A DNA stretch of 11,587 nt from Methanoregula sp. (GCA_028705545.1 JAQWDG010000042.1:1-11587); one strand, 5' to 3'. Positions 1 through 6,480 are shown, counted from the first letter of the stretch. Translations and numbers: made by a program. The notes: a model not told the origin generated them from the letters alone.

Positions 1-34
1 AGGAAGAATCGTGTGAAAAGAATTCGGTGACGTT

Positions 35-42
35 AAAAAAAA
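35..42 (-). terminator. U-rich terminator of the DUF3821 gene
   Basis: On the minus strand a run of eight T lies about 20 nt past the TAA stop of the DUF3821 gene. Euryarchaeal termination commonly uses such T-runs without a strong hairpin, and I see no strong stem before it. Positions 1-62 hold no gene that I can support. Confidence 0.5.
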
Positions 43-62
43 GGTATCAGGCCCGGCAGAGG

Positions 63-1127
63 TTAGTCTCTCCGGAACACCGCTACTGCCAATACAAGAC
101 CGGCAAGGCAGATGACTGCCGGCAGGGATGCCTTCTGCGTGGTAACCGGGACGGTTGTCTGCGGGAGGGTGCTCAAAGTTTCCATTGTTACCGTAGGGGT
201 CTGGTTCGCGGTGAGTACCATCGTCGTTGTTGTTGTCGTATTGGTTATGGCGGGCAGGCTGCAGGTGTCCCCGCTGTCGCCGCATACGACATTGAACGTA
301 GTCGAAGCCGTTGCATCCTGTTCCACACCCGAGACTTTTACGATATATTCGTCCGGGGTAAACGTGGAAGCATCGACATCGAACGACCAGGTGTTCTTCC
401 CCCCGTTGCCGGAAATGACTTTTACCATCCCGCTTGCTCCGGAGAAGCCCGAGGGCTGGTTCTTATTTGTCGGTTGGTACGATGATGAGGTAATCTCTAC
501 CTGGAGGTTATCGCCCGGGGCAAGGTTTGTCGTCCCGGTTATAGTGAAATTGCTCCCCGAAGTCTTGTCGCCGATAGGACTGATCGTAAGTCCGGGCGAA
601 CTCACGTAGAACGAGACCGTGGCAAACGTATCGTCGATATTCTGGCTCCCGACAGCCTGGATGAGTGCAGCCGCAGCGTTCGTGCCCTGGAGGCTGCTGC
701 TGCCGGTCATCTTAAAAAGCGTCTTGCCGGAGATCTTGTTTGTCACCGAACCGGTGGCCGGATCGTATGTGACATCGAACTGTCCGTTCATCATCGGGTG
801 CTGGATGAGGACAAAGTACTGGCCGTTGGCGAGGTTTGCGGTATCGGATTTCGAGAGTTCGTATTCATAAGAATTATCATCGTTGACCTGCACGTTGGAG
901 AGCTTGACAAAATTGTACCCGATAAACCAGATCTGGAGGCCAGCCTGCGGATGGCCGGTGGCAATGCCCCGGATATAGACCGGGTCGCCCTGCGAGATCG
1001 TGGTTGTCGTGACAGAACTTCCCGGGGTAAGGGTGACCGCAGAAACCGCGGGAATACCGATTATTGTACAAACAAGCAGCAGACAGACCAGGAAAACGGT
1101 ATGTTTCTTAGGGACGAGACAAAGCAT
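63..1127 (-). CDS. Secreted DUF3821-type surface protein with C-terminal membrane anchor
   Basis: Predicted extracellular protein of 354 aa; its function is unknown. With the ATG at 1127 the N-terminus is a classic signal peptide: Lys-Lys at 7-8, a hydrophobic core at 11-25 and a likely cleavage after AVSA (residue 30). Residues 31 to about 190 resemble the DUF3821 domain found in many Methanomicrobiales surface proteins. Residues 190-285 form an Ig-like, beta-rich repeat. A Thr-rich stretch at 294-330, probably glycosylated, leads to a hydrophobic helix at 334-350 and a terminal RRD, an arrangement like archaeosortase substrates or simple tail anchors; no PGF motif is visible. A GTG at 1193 would add 22 residues ahead of the signal peptide. 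I reject it because the TATA box at 1164-1172 and the GGAAG at 1135-1139 both place the start at 1127. It lies 137 bp downstream of fdhB, with its own promoter. Family assignment is from memory of the motif pattern. Confidence 0.82.
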   Translation of the reverse strand: MLCLVPKKHTVFLVCLLLVCTIIGIPAVSAVTLTPGSSVTTTTISQGDPVYIRGIATGHPQAGLQIWFIGYNFVKLSNVQVNDDNSYEYELSKSDTANLANGQYFVLIQHPMMNGQFDVTYDPATGSVTNKISGKTLFKMTGSSSLQGTNAAAALIQAVGSQNIDDTFATVSFYVSSPGLTISPIGDKTSGSNFTITGTTNLAPGDNLQVEITSSSYQPTNKNQPSGFSGASGMVKVISGNGGKNTWSFDVDASTFTPDEYIVKVSGVEQDATASTTFNVVCGDSGDTCSLPAITNTTTTTTMVLTANQTPTVTMETLSTLPQTTVPVTTQKASLPAVICLAGLVLAVAVFRRD

Positions 1128-1134
1128 ACGAACA

Positions 1135-1139
1135 CTTCC
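1135..1139 (-). promoter_or_regulatory. Ribosome binding site that decides the DUF3821 start
   Basis: GGAAG on the minus strand lies 7 nt before the ATG at 1127. The longer GTG start at 1193 has no such site. Confidence 0.5.
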
Positions 1140-1163
1140 ACGTACAGGAAGTATGGCGGACTG

Positions 1164-1172
1164 TTTAAAAAA
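1164..1172 (-). promoter_or_regulatory. TATA box of the DUF3821 gene
   Basis: TTTTTTAAA on the minus strand. A start of transcription about 26 nt downstream, near 1142, gives a short leader that just contains the GGAAG site before the ATG at 1127. It lies inside the longer GTG-started reading frame, which argues against that longer form. Confidence 0.5.
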
Positions 1173-1250
1173 CGTGCGGGTTTTTCCATTCACACTTGTC
1201 GGCAGATATATTCGTCATGCCGTTCGCGTGAAATTTTCCACAGCGGCAGG

Positions 1251-1256
1251 AAAAAA
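1251..1256 (-). terminator. U-rich terminator of the fdhAB operon
   Basis: A run of six T on the minus strand begins 8 nt after the fdhB stop codon, flanked by C-rich sequence. It fits a simple archaeal oligo-T terminator separating fdhAB from the DUF3821 gene. No convincing hairpin precedes it. Confidence 0.4.
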
Positions 1257-1264
1257 GGGAGATA

Positions 1265-2515
1265 TTATTTCGGGACCGGGTTGAACACGTTCTCGTAGAT
1301 CATATCGCTGTGGGTGTTTGCGAGACGGGCACGCTCTGCCTTCTCTTCGACAAACGCGTGGAGCGGCAGTTCCATATCTAATCCCGGCACGTGGCCGAAC
1401 ATCTTTTCGAGCTCGACCTGCTGGGCGTGCATGAAGAGCGCGTTCGGGATTTCAGCGGGACAGACTTCTTCGCACTGGCCGCAGTTCACGCAGGAATCTG
1501 CAATGTGCGCGTACCGGATGAGGTGGAACATGAAATTGACCGGGAGTTCGCCCGGCGGGACATAAACCGGGTTCTTGGTGGTACAATCGACACAGTAGCA
1601 GATCGGGCACTGGTCGATACACTGGTAGCACTTGATGCACCGCGAGGTCTCGCTCATGATCTTATTCAAGCGGTCCTTGCCGTCGCCAAGGCCCTCGAAG
1701 TCCTTCTTGCGCCACTTGTCGCCAAGCTTGAGCATCGCACCCTCAACTTTGCCGCGAATCTCGATACCCTTAGGGTTCGGAGCCTCGGTGGCGAGGATTC
1801 CTTTCTTGACTGCACCGTCAAGGAGAGCTGCTCCCTTTTCCGAGCAGACCTCGACAAAGGTTGCCTTTCCGGCCTTCGGGCCAATGACGCCCCAGTTACC
1901 GCAGGCAAGGTCTGCCTGGCGCGGGATCTTCATCTTGCAGCGCCGGCAGTTGGACCGGCGGCCGAAGCCTGCCTCTTCGAGCTCGTCAACGGAGATGCCC
2001 TTGTGGCCTCCCTCGTACTCGATGATGAACTGGCCCTTGTCGATCTCTTCCTTGTGCACGACATTCGGGTCAACGCCGTACTTCTCGGCAATCATCTTCC
2101 GGGCAATTACCGGGCTGACCGAACCGCCGCAGTTCACACCGATCATGATGATCCGGTCGAGGTCGAGCTGCTTGCGCTTGGCAAGTTCGTAGAACGCCAT
2201 CGCATCGCAGCCTTTTACCGTGACACCAATCTTCGTGTGCTTCGTACCGCCAAGGTACTTCTTGATGAGTTTTGGCATCAGGAGCGTACCGCAGTGAAGC
2301 GAACCGGCGGTCTTCGCGAGATCTTTTGGATCGGTGATGATGACCGGCTTTGCATCGTAAAGGTCCACGCCTTTGGTAACGGCAAGGATTGCATCAACGG
2401 CCTTTGACTCGAGCGCGTATTTCCAGAGCGCAGTTACCGCACCGCCGAGCTCGGCTTTCTTCTGGATCTCGGCATCGGTAGTCCACGCATAGAGCATATC
2501 GCCTTTCTTTGTCAT
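1265..2515 (-). CDS. fdhB: Formate dehydrogenase beta subunit (F420-reducing)
   Basis: FdhB, 416 aa, is the electron-transfer subunit of the cytoplasmic F420-dependent formate dehydrogenase. It takes electrons from FdhA through iron-sulfur clusters and reduces F420 at a flavin; in Methanomicrobiales the complex can also feed heterodisulfide reductase. The first 270 residues match the FrhB/FdhB family, with Cys-rich sites such as KGCDAM (101-106), GVNCGGS (126-132) and NCRRC (189-193). Two ferredoxin-like cluster motifs follow: C293, C296, C299, C303 with extra cysteines at 306, 308 and 311, then C342, C345, C348, C352. Length is normal for the family. The ATG sits 2 nt after the fdhA stop, and a GGGAGG ribosome site lies in the 3' end of fdhA, so translation is probably coupled. 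The reading frame is intact. Confidence 0.95.
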   Translation of the reverse strand: MTKKGDMLYAWTTDAEIQKKAELGGAVTALWKYALESKAVDAILAVTKGVDLYDAKPVIITDPKDLAKTAGSLHCGTLLMPKLIKKYLGGTKHTKIGVTVKGCDAMAFYELAKRKQLDLDRIIMIGVNCGGSVSPVIARKMIAEKYGVDPNVVHKEEIDKGQFIIEYEGGHKGISVDELEEAGFGRRSNCRRCKMKIPRQADLACGNWGVIGPKAGKATFVEVCSEKGAALLDGAVKKGILATEAPNPKGIEIRGKVEGAMLKLGDKWRKKDFEGLGDGKDRLNKIMSETSRCIKCYQCIDQCPICYCVDCTTKNPVYVPPGELPVNFMFHLIRYAHIADSCVNCGQCEEVCPAEIPNALFMHAQQVELEKMFGHVPGLDMELPLHAFVEEKAERARLANTHSDMIYENVFNPVPK

Positions 2516-2517
2516 GG

Positions 2518-4587
2518 TCAGGCCTCCCTGATCTTCTCTACGGCTACCGCACAGTGCTTGAGCTCCGGCATCTTCGAGAGCGGATCGAGCGCGGTGTTTG
2601 TCAGGTTGTTTGCACCCTTGTCAAAGTGCATGGCCATGTAGAGGACTTTCGGTGCCAGGTCGTCAGTTACCCGGGCTTTGGTTATTGTCTCGCCACGGCG
2701 GCTCCGGACCTTGATCTTTTCGCCGTTTTTGATGCCGAGCTCCTTTGCATCCTGCGTGTTTATCTGGATATAGGATTCGGGCACTTCGTAATGCAGGACT
2801 TCGCAGCGGTCGGTCTGGGTCCGGGTGTGGTAGTGGAAGATCACACGGCCGGTCATGAGCGTGTACGGGTAGTCCTTGTCGGCAACTTCCGCCGGCGGGC
2901 GGTACTCGATACCGAAGAAGTTCCCGAGGCCGTCGGCACAGGCAAACTTCTCGCAGTGCAGGATCGGGGTCCCCGGGTGGTCTTCGGCAGGACAGGGCCA
3001 GTGGACGGATTCGGGCTTTTCCATCTTCTCATAGGTCACGCCGCGCATGCTGGGGGTGCAGGCACGCATGTCGTCCCAGACATCTTTTCCGGTCTTCCAG
3101 TCAAAGCCTTTGAGGCCCATTCTCTGCGCGAGTTCGGCAAAGACCAGGTAGTCGATCTTCGACTCGCCCGGCGCATCGACCGCTTTTCTTACACGGTTAA
3201 CACGGCGCTCGCCGCTCGTAAACGTGCCGTCCTTCTCGGCAAAGCACGCGCCGGGGAGGACAACGTCCGCAAATTCGCAGGTCTCGGTCCAGAAGATATC
3301 CTGGACAACGAGGAAATCGAGTTTCTCAAGCGAGGCCTTGACGTGGTTTGAGTCCGGGTAGGATACCACCGGGTTGAGGCCGAGGATATACATCGCCTTG
3401 ATGGGATCGCCGCACTGGTTGATCTGCTCGGTTAAGGTCACGCCATACCAGTCGGGCAGGCTTCCCGCGGGCATTCCCCAGGATTTCTCCATGCTGGCCC
3501 GGATGTCGGCGACTTCGCACTTCTGGTAACCGGAGTACACGTTCGGGTACGCACCCATGTCGCAGGCACCCTGCACGTTGTTCTGGCCGCGGAGCGGGTT
3601 GACGCCGGTGCCCGGACGCCCGATGTTCCCGGTGAGCATCGAAAGGTTGCCCATCGAGCGGACATTGTCGGTACCGGTCGTAAGCTCGGTAATGCCGAGG
3701 CAGTAGATGATGACCGCGCTTTTCGCGTTTGCATACTCGCGGGCGAACTCCTTGACTTTCTCGGTCGGGACACCGGTGATGCTCTCGACATCGGCGTACT
3801 TCTCGACCGTCTTTTTTAAGTCCTCAAAGCCCTTCGTGCGCTTCTTGACAAACTCCTTGTCCTCAAGGCCTTCCCTGATGATCCAGTACATCATGGAGTT
3901 TGCAAGGGCAATGTGGGTCGACGGGTTGAACCGGATCCACTTGTCGGCAAGCCGGGCGGTCGGGCTGTACCGCGGGTCAAGGACAACAACCTTGATGCCC
4001 TTCTTTTTTGCCTGTATGACCCGGCGGGCGGCAAGCGGGTGTGCCTCGACAGCATTTGAGCCCCAGAGAACGATAAGGTCGGAGTTAAGGACATCCTCAA
4101 AGGGATTTGTCGCAGCCCCGGACCCGAAGCAGAGCGAGAGGCCGGCGACCGAGGGGCCGTGGCAGATCCGGGCGCAGTTGTCGATATTGTTTGTCTTGAA
4201 GGCAACGCGGGCCCACTTCTGCATCGCATAGCAGTCTTCGTTTACCGTACGGCACGAGACCTGGAAGCCAAGCGATTTCGGGCCGAGCTTGTCGGAAGTC
4301 TCCTTGAATTTCTTTGCGATAAGATCGAACGCTTCGTCCCAGCTCGCTTTCTCGAACTTATCTCCCTTCTTGATCAGGGGAGTTGTCAGACGGTCGGGGC
4401 TGTGGACGAATTCCCAGCAGGTCGCACCCTTGGGGCAGAGCTTGCCCTCGTTTATAGGGCTGCGCTTGTAGGGTTCGACCCCCACGCACTTTCCATCCTG
4501 GACTACCAGGTTGAGCCCGCAGCCTACCCCGCAGTAGGGGCAGGTGGTAGGCACATACGTTAGTGTCGGAATTTCTGCACTCATCAT
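2518..4587 (-). CDS. fdhA: Formate dehydrogenase alpha subunit (Mo/W-bis-MGD, Cys form)
   Basis: FdhA, 689 aa, oxidises formate to CO2 at a molybdenum or tungsten bis-pterin cofactor and passes electrons to FdhB. The N-terminal [4Fe-4S] motif is C16, C19, C23, C51 (CPYCGVGC, then LCPKG). The residue that ligates the metal is C142 in ARICHGPSVAGL, where selenoenzymes of this family have selenocysteine; no in-frame TGA is present, so this is the Cys form. The molybdopterin oxidoreductase core follows, and the dinucleotide-binding domain fills roughly the last 120 residues. It is the first gene of an operon with fdhB. Two ATGs are adjacent: AGGTG is only 2 nt before the one at 4587 but 5 nt before the one at 4584, so the second may be used. 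Metal choice (Mo or W) cannot be read from the sequence. Confidence 0.95.
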   Translation of the reverse strand: MMSAEIPTLTYVPTTCPYCGVGCGLNLVVQDGKCVGVEPYKRSPINEGKLCPKGATCWEFVHSPDRLTTPLIKKGDKFEKASWDEAFDLIAKKFKETSDKLGPKSLGFQVSCRTVNEDCYAMQKWARVAFKTNNIDNCARICHGPSVAGLSLCFGSGAATNPFEDVLNSDLIVLWGSNAVEAHPLAARRVIQAKKKGIKVVVLDPRYSPTARLADKWIRFNPSTHIALANSMMYWIIREGLEDKEFVKKRTKGFEDLKKTVEKYADVESITGVPTEKVKEFAREYANAKSAVIIYCLGITELTTGTDNVRSMGNLSMLTGNIGRPGTGVNPLRGQNNVQGACDMGAYPNVYSGYQKCEVADIRASMEKSWGMPAGSLPDWYGVTLTEQINQCGDPIKAMYILGLNPVVSYPDSNHVKASLEKLDFLVVQDIFWTETCEFADVVLPGACFAEKDGTFTSGERRVNRVRKAVDAPGESKIDYLVFAELAQRMGLKGFDWKTGKDVWDDMRACTPSMRGVTYEKMEKPESVHWPCPAEDHPGTPILHCEKFACADGLGNFFGIEYRPPAEVADKDYPYTLMTGRVIFHYHTRTQTDRCEVLHYEVPESYIQINTQDAKELGIKNGEKIKVRSRRGETITKARVTDDLAPKVLYMAMHFDKGANNLTNTALDPLSKMPELKHCAVAVEKIREA

Positions 4588-4645
4588 TTCACCTGTATTT
4601 CACACACAAACACACGTTCATAAACATCGGGCAAAACGGCTCTAC

Positions 4646-4672
4646 GGGGACAAACGTGGTGTAAAGGGGGAC
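4646..4672. repeat. Paired GGGGAC direct repeats in the fdhAB leader
   Basis: GGGGAC occurs at 4646-4651 and 4667-4672, exactly 21 bp apart, about two helical turns. The second copy is close to the predicted fdhAB transcription start near 4664-4668. The spacing suits a dimeric regulator binding one face of the DNA, but a six-base motif can recur by chance. Confidence 0.3.
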
Positions 4673-4685
4673 TCTTTTCCTTCGT

Positions 4686-4694
4686 GATATAAAT
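4686..4694 (-). promoter_or_regulatory. Probable TATA box of the fdhAB operon
   Basis: ATTTATATC on the minus strand gives a start near 4664-4668 and a leader of about 77-80 nt for fdhA. The same AT core read on the plus strand would start near 4716. A weaker minus-strand candidate, TTTATGAAC near 4617-4625, would leave almost no leader. Confidence 0.45.
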
Positions 4695-4715
4695 GTTCTG
4701 AAATTTATGCAGAAA

Positions 4716-4787
4716 ATGCCTGATAAAAGTGGGCGCTCGGCGTGGCTTACCCCGGACAACGTCGTAAAAATTGCCCGCAGGAGATAA
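4716..4787 (+). CDS. Doubtful 23-codon small ORF
   Basis: ATG to TAA, 23 aa, basic at its C-terminus (KIARRR). I do not recognise it. The ATG sits about 26 nt downstream of the AT-rich core at 4686-4695, where a leaderless transcript would begin. Several codons end in G or C, unlike the AT-rich surroundings. There is no Shine-Dalgarno site. It could be a leaderless small protein, the remnant of a lost gene, or chance. Confidence 0.15.
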   Translation: MPDKSGRSAWLTPDNVVKIARRR

Positions 4788-4887
4788 AAGCTGTCAGGAT
4801 TTTTCCTTGCGGTGTTTCACATGTGTTTAAAAAAAAATCCGGTTAACAAGATATAGTATACCTGATCAAATTACCTGCCGCACTATT

Positions 4888-4923
4888 AAACTCCCCCATA
4901 AATAAGGGATTTTTGGGGGGTTT
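4888..4923. repeat. Hairpin with C-rich and G-rich arms
   Basis: The arm AAACTCCCC (4888-4896) can pair with GGGGGGTTT (4915-4923) using one T-G pair. Beyond a bulged C the helix could continue with ATAAA against TTTTT with one mismatch, leaving a loop around TAAGGGA. It lies 170 bp before the siroheme-protein start and upstream of that gene's proposed TATA box, so it is more likely a protein-binding site or a structure in an unmapped transcript than part of that mRNA. Confidence 0.4.
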
Positions 4924-4952
4924 GCCTGAAATTAACTCTCCATAAGGGATTT
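4902..4952 (+). repeat. 11-bp direct repeat ATAAGGGATTT, two copies
   Basis: The repeat is perfect at 4902-4912 and 4942-4952, 40 bp apart. Similarity extends leftwards: each copy follows a TTAA-(A)-CTC and C-rich stretch, with a small deletion in the second copy. The first copy overlaps the loop of the hairpin at 4888-4923. It may be a duplicated operator or a local slippage duplication. Confidence 0.45.
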
Positions 4953-5065
4953 GATAAAAAAACAAAGAGATCCGACAAAGGTTTTACCGGGAAAAATAGT
5001 TCCTTTTCATGCGCGGGAAGACATACCCGGAATTTGCAGGTTCGCGAAACCTTTCAATGAACTGG

Positions 5066-5074
5066 TACTTAATA
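5066..5074 (+). promoter_or_regulatory. TATA box of the siroheme-protein gene
   Basis: TACTTAATA is centred 23 nt before the ATG at 5093, so transcription probably starts at or next to the start codon. That implies a leaderless mRNA, consistent with the lack of any Shine-Dalgarno site. Confidence 0.5.
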
Positions 5075-5092
5075 GTAGGACACTGACTTATC

Positions 5093-5740
5093 ATGACGGA
5101 TCCTACGTTCGGGGCAAAACTCCAGAAAGACGGGAAAACCTATGCGATACAGACCCGGATCCCGGCCGGGTCAATCTCTCCCGAAGCATTGGAGACCTTT
5201 GCCCGGGTCGCCCGTACCTACCATATCCCGCTCGTGAAAATCACCTCCGGCCAGCGGTTCCTCCTTGTCGGAGTAAAAGAAGAGGATATCCCGAAGGTAC
5301 GTGAGGAACTCGGGGATCTCGGTACGGCGTCGATTACCCCGGGTGTCCGCTATGTCCAGTCCTGCCCGGGCGGTGCGTACTGTAAAAACGGGACACAGGA
5401 TTCTCTTGCGCTTGCACAGCAGATCTCAAAAGACTTTGCCGGACAGGAATTCCCGGCAAAGATCAAGATCGGTGTCTCGGGATGTCCCCGGTGCTGCGGC
5501 GAGAGCAAGGTCCGGGACATCGGGCTCATGGGCTCGGCAAAGGGCTGGACGGTCTTTTTTGGCGGGCACAGTGCATTTCATGTCCGCGAAGGAACCGAGG
5601 TTGCTTTTGGCCTTTCATCCGAAGAAGCTCGGGCGCTGGTCGGCAGGCTGCTTGCGTATTACAAGGCCCACGGGAAGACAAAAGAGCGGACAAGCAAATT
5701 TATCGAACGGGAAGGGTCTGACTGGCTTAAAGAGATCTAA
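5093..5740 (+). CDS. Small siroheme sulfite/nitrite reductase-like protein (Dsr-LP type)
   Basis: Protein of 215 aa with one ferredoxin-like half domain (about 5-75) followed by a siroheme-[4Fe-4S] domain. The cluster ligands follow the family pattern Cys-x5-Cys then Cys-x3-Cys: C91 and C97 in SCPGGAYCKNG, C131 and C135 in SGCPRCCGE. The size matches the small sulfite reductases (about 23 kDa) known from methanogens such as the Methanosarcina barkeri P590 protein, not the larger F420-dependent Fsr, whose F420H2 and ferredoxin domains are absent. It could reduce sulfite or nitrite for assimilation or detoxification with an outside electron donor, or handle siroheme-like tetrapyrroles; the substrate cannot be read from the sequence. 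It is transcribed divergently from fdhAB and appears monocistronic: its own TATA box lies in front and a T-run follows. Start chosen from the TATA spacing. Confidence 0.88.
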   Translation: MTDPTFGAKLQKDGKTYAIQTRIPAGSISPEALETFARVARTYHIPLVKITSGQRFLLVGVKEEDIPKVREELGDLGTASITPGVRYVQSCPGGAYCKNGTQDSLALAQQISKDFAGQEFPAKIKIGVSGCPRCCGESKVRDIGLMGSAKGWTVFFGGHSAFHVREGTEVAFGLSSEEARALVGRLLAYYKAHGKTKERTSKFIEREGSDWLKEI

Positions 5741-5756
5741 TCACCTGAACTTCTTA

Positions 5757-5764
5757 TTTTTTTT
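5757..5764 (+). terminator. Oligo-T terminator after the siroheme-protein gene
   Basis: Eight consecutive T begin 16 nt after the TAA stop. This fits a simple archaeal terminator and separates the gene from the FmdE-like gene, which has its own promoter. Confidence 0.5.
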
Positions 5765-5773
5765 ACACATTTC

Positions 5774-5787
5774 TTTCCTTAAGGAAA
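5774..5787. repeat. 14-bp perfect palindrome TTTCCTTAAGGAAA
   Basis: A perfect palindrome lies 18 bp upstream of the proposed TATA box of the FmdE-like gene. That position suits an operator or activator site. It could instead be part of the 3' end of the preceding transcript, though it lies after the T-run. Confidence 0.45.
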
Positions 5788-5804
5788 ATTCCAAAAACCA
5801 ACAT

Positions 5805-5813
5805 GTTTATTTT
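5805..5813 (+). promoter_or_regulatory. TATA box of the FmdE-like gene
   Basis: GTTTATTTT is centred about 25 nt before the ATG at 5834. With no Shine-Dalgarno site before that ATG, a leaderless transcript is likely. An A/C-rich stretch just upstream is where a BRE would lie. Confidence 0.4.
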
Positions 5814-5833
5814 CGTGAAACATACCGGTTTCC

Positions 5834-6475
5834 ATGGATAAGGGACACCATCGCGACGATGAAAAAGGTTTTGGCGAGCGGATAGATGCCTGCGGCGTGA
5901 AAGAACCCGTGAGAACCTACCTCCTCCGCTGTGCGGATTTCCATTCCTCACCCGCACCGGGTCTTTTGATCGGCGCATTCATGGTGGACTATGCTCTCGA
6001 TCTTTTAGGGGCTTCCCCAGATGAGAAGCTCTTTGCGGTCTGCGAGACCCCGAAGTGCCTGCCCGATGCCCCGCAGGTAATTGCCCACATAACGACCGGA
6101 AACGGCCGGCTCAAGGTGCTTCCCATCGGAAGGTTTGCCATCACCGTCAACCGGGTCTCGGAGAATCCAACCGCCGACGCAGTGCGGGTCTATGTCGATC
6201 TGGAGAAGATCAAGAAGTTCCCGGTCATTGAAAAGTGGTTTTCAAACAGCTCCGAATTCAACAAACATACCATGGGCGTGGCGCTTCAGGAGACGATCTT
6301 CAGAGCCGGACGGAGCCTCCTCTCGTACGAGAAGGTGCGGGTGCCGGTGAAAATCAAGGAGTCCTGGAAACCGGTGACCTGCCCGACCTGCAAAGAGACC
6401 GTTCCCGATTATATGGTCGTGGACGGGAAGTGCGGGGCCTGCGGGTCGATGAAGTATTACGAGAAGACAGAATAA
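5834..6475 (+). CDS. FmdE-like protein with altered metal site and C-terminal zinc ribbon
   Basis: Protein of 213 aa resembling the FmdE family, named after genes near molybdenum formylmethanofuran dehydrogenase but not a proven subunit. Typical members carry FHGHxCPGL near the N-terminus; here residues 36-44 read FHSSPAPGL, so the second His and the Cys are replaced by Ser and Ala. The next block is partly kept (ETPKCLPDAPQ at 71-81, with C75), but the usual GCT that follows is replaced. Residues 183-203 form a zinc ribbon, CPTC then CGAC (C183, C186, C200, C203), a common C-terminal addition in this family. The loss of ligands suggests a changed or non-catalytic role, possibly binding a partner or cofactor. 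The ATG at 5834 is supported by TATA spacing; no signal peptide or membrane segment is seen. The gene ends 5 bp from the 3' end of the convergent RNase P RNA gene. Family call is fairly firm, function open. Confidence 0.78.
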   Translation: MDKGHHRDDEKGFGERIDACGVKEPVRTYLLRCADFHSSPAPGLLIGAFMVDYALDLLGASPDEKLFAVCETPKCLPDAPQVIAHITTGNGRLKVLPIGRFAITVNRVSENPTADAVRVYVDLEKIKKFPVIEKWFSNSSEFNKHTMGVALQETIFRAGRSLLSYEKVRVPVKIKESWKPVTCPTCKETVPDYMVVDGKCGACGSMKYYEKTE

Positions 6476-6480
6476 ACGTG

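Larger units (their letters stand above)
4588..5092. other. 505-bp AT-rich spacer between divergent fdhAB and siroheme-protein genes
   Basis: No convincing gene lies here. The spacer holds the fdhAB leader and a TATA box at 4686-4694, a 23-codon ORF at 4716-4787, an A9 tract at 4829-4837, a hairpin at 4888-4923, a direct repeat at 4902-4912 and 4942-4952, and the TATA box of the downstream gene at 5066-5074. It is visibly richer in A and T than the flanking genes. A longer plus-strand frame at 4951-5304 overlaps the siroheme gene in another frame and looks spurious. Confidence 0.7.

Noticed and set aside
294..396. Thr and Val rich low-complexity stretch as a tandem repeat
   Set aside because: It encodes the Thr-rich stalk of the surface protein; the repeats are short codon runs and not a separate DNA element.
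1128..1193. Longer start (GTG at 1193) for the DUF3821 protein
   Set aside because: It would put 22 residues before the signal peptide, and the likely TATA box lies inside that extension.
1391..2407. Plus-strand frame of 338 codons opposite fdhB
   Set aside because: It lies wholly within fdhB, whose cysteine motifs and operon position are clear. Long antisense frames are expected in GC-rich genes with strong codon bias.
2509..3351. Plus-strand frame of 280 codons opposite fdhA
   Set aside because: Antisense shadow of the conserved fdhA coding region; no family motif or ribosome site.
4136..4170. Possible selenocysteine site in fdhA
   Set aside because: The metal-ligand position is a Cys codon, residue 142, and no in-frame TGA occurs within the gene.
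4951..5304. Plus-strand frame of 117 codons running into the siroheme gene
   Set aside because: It crosses the promoter of the siroheme gene and continues in another frame inside it; no recognisable protein features.
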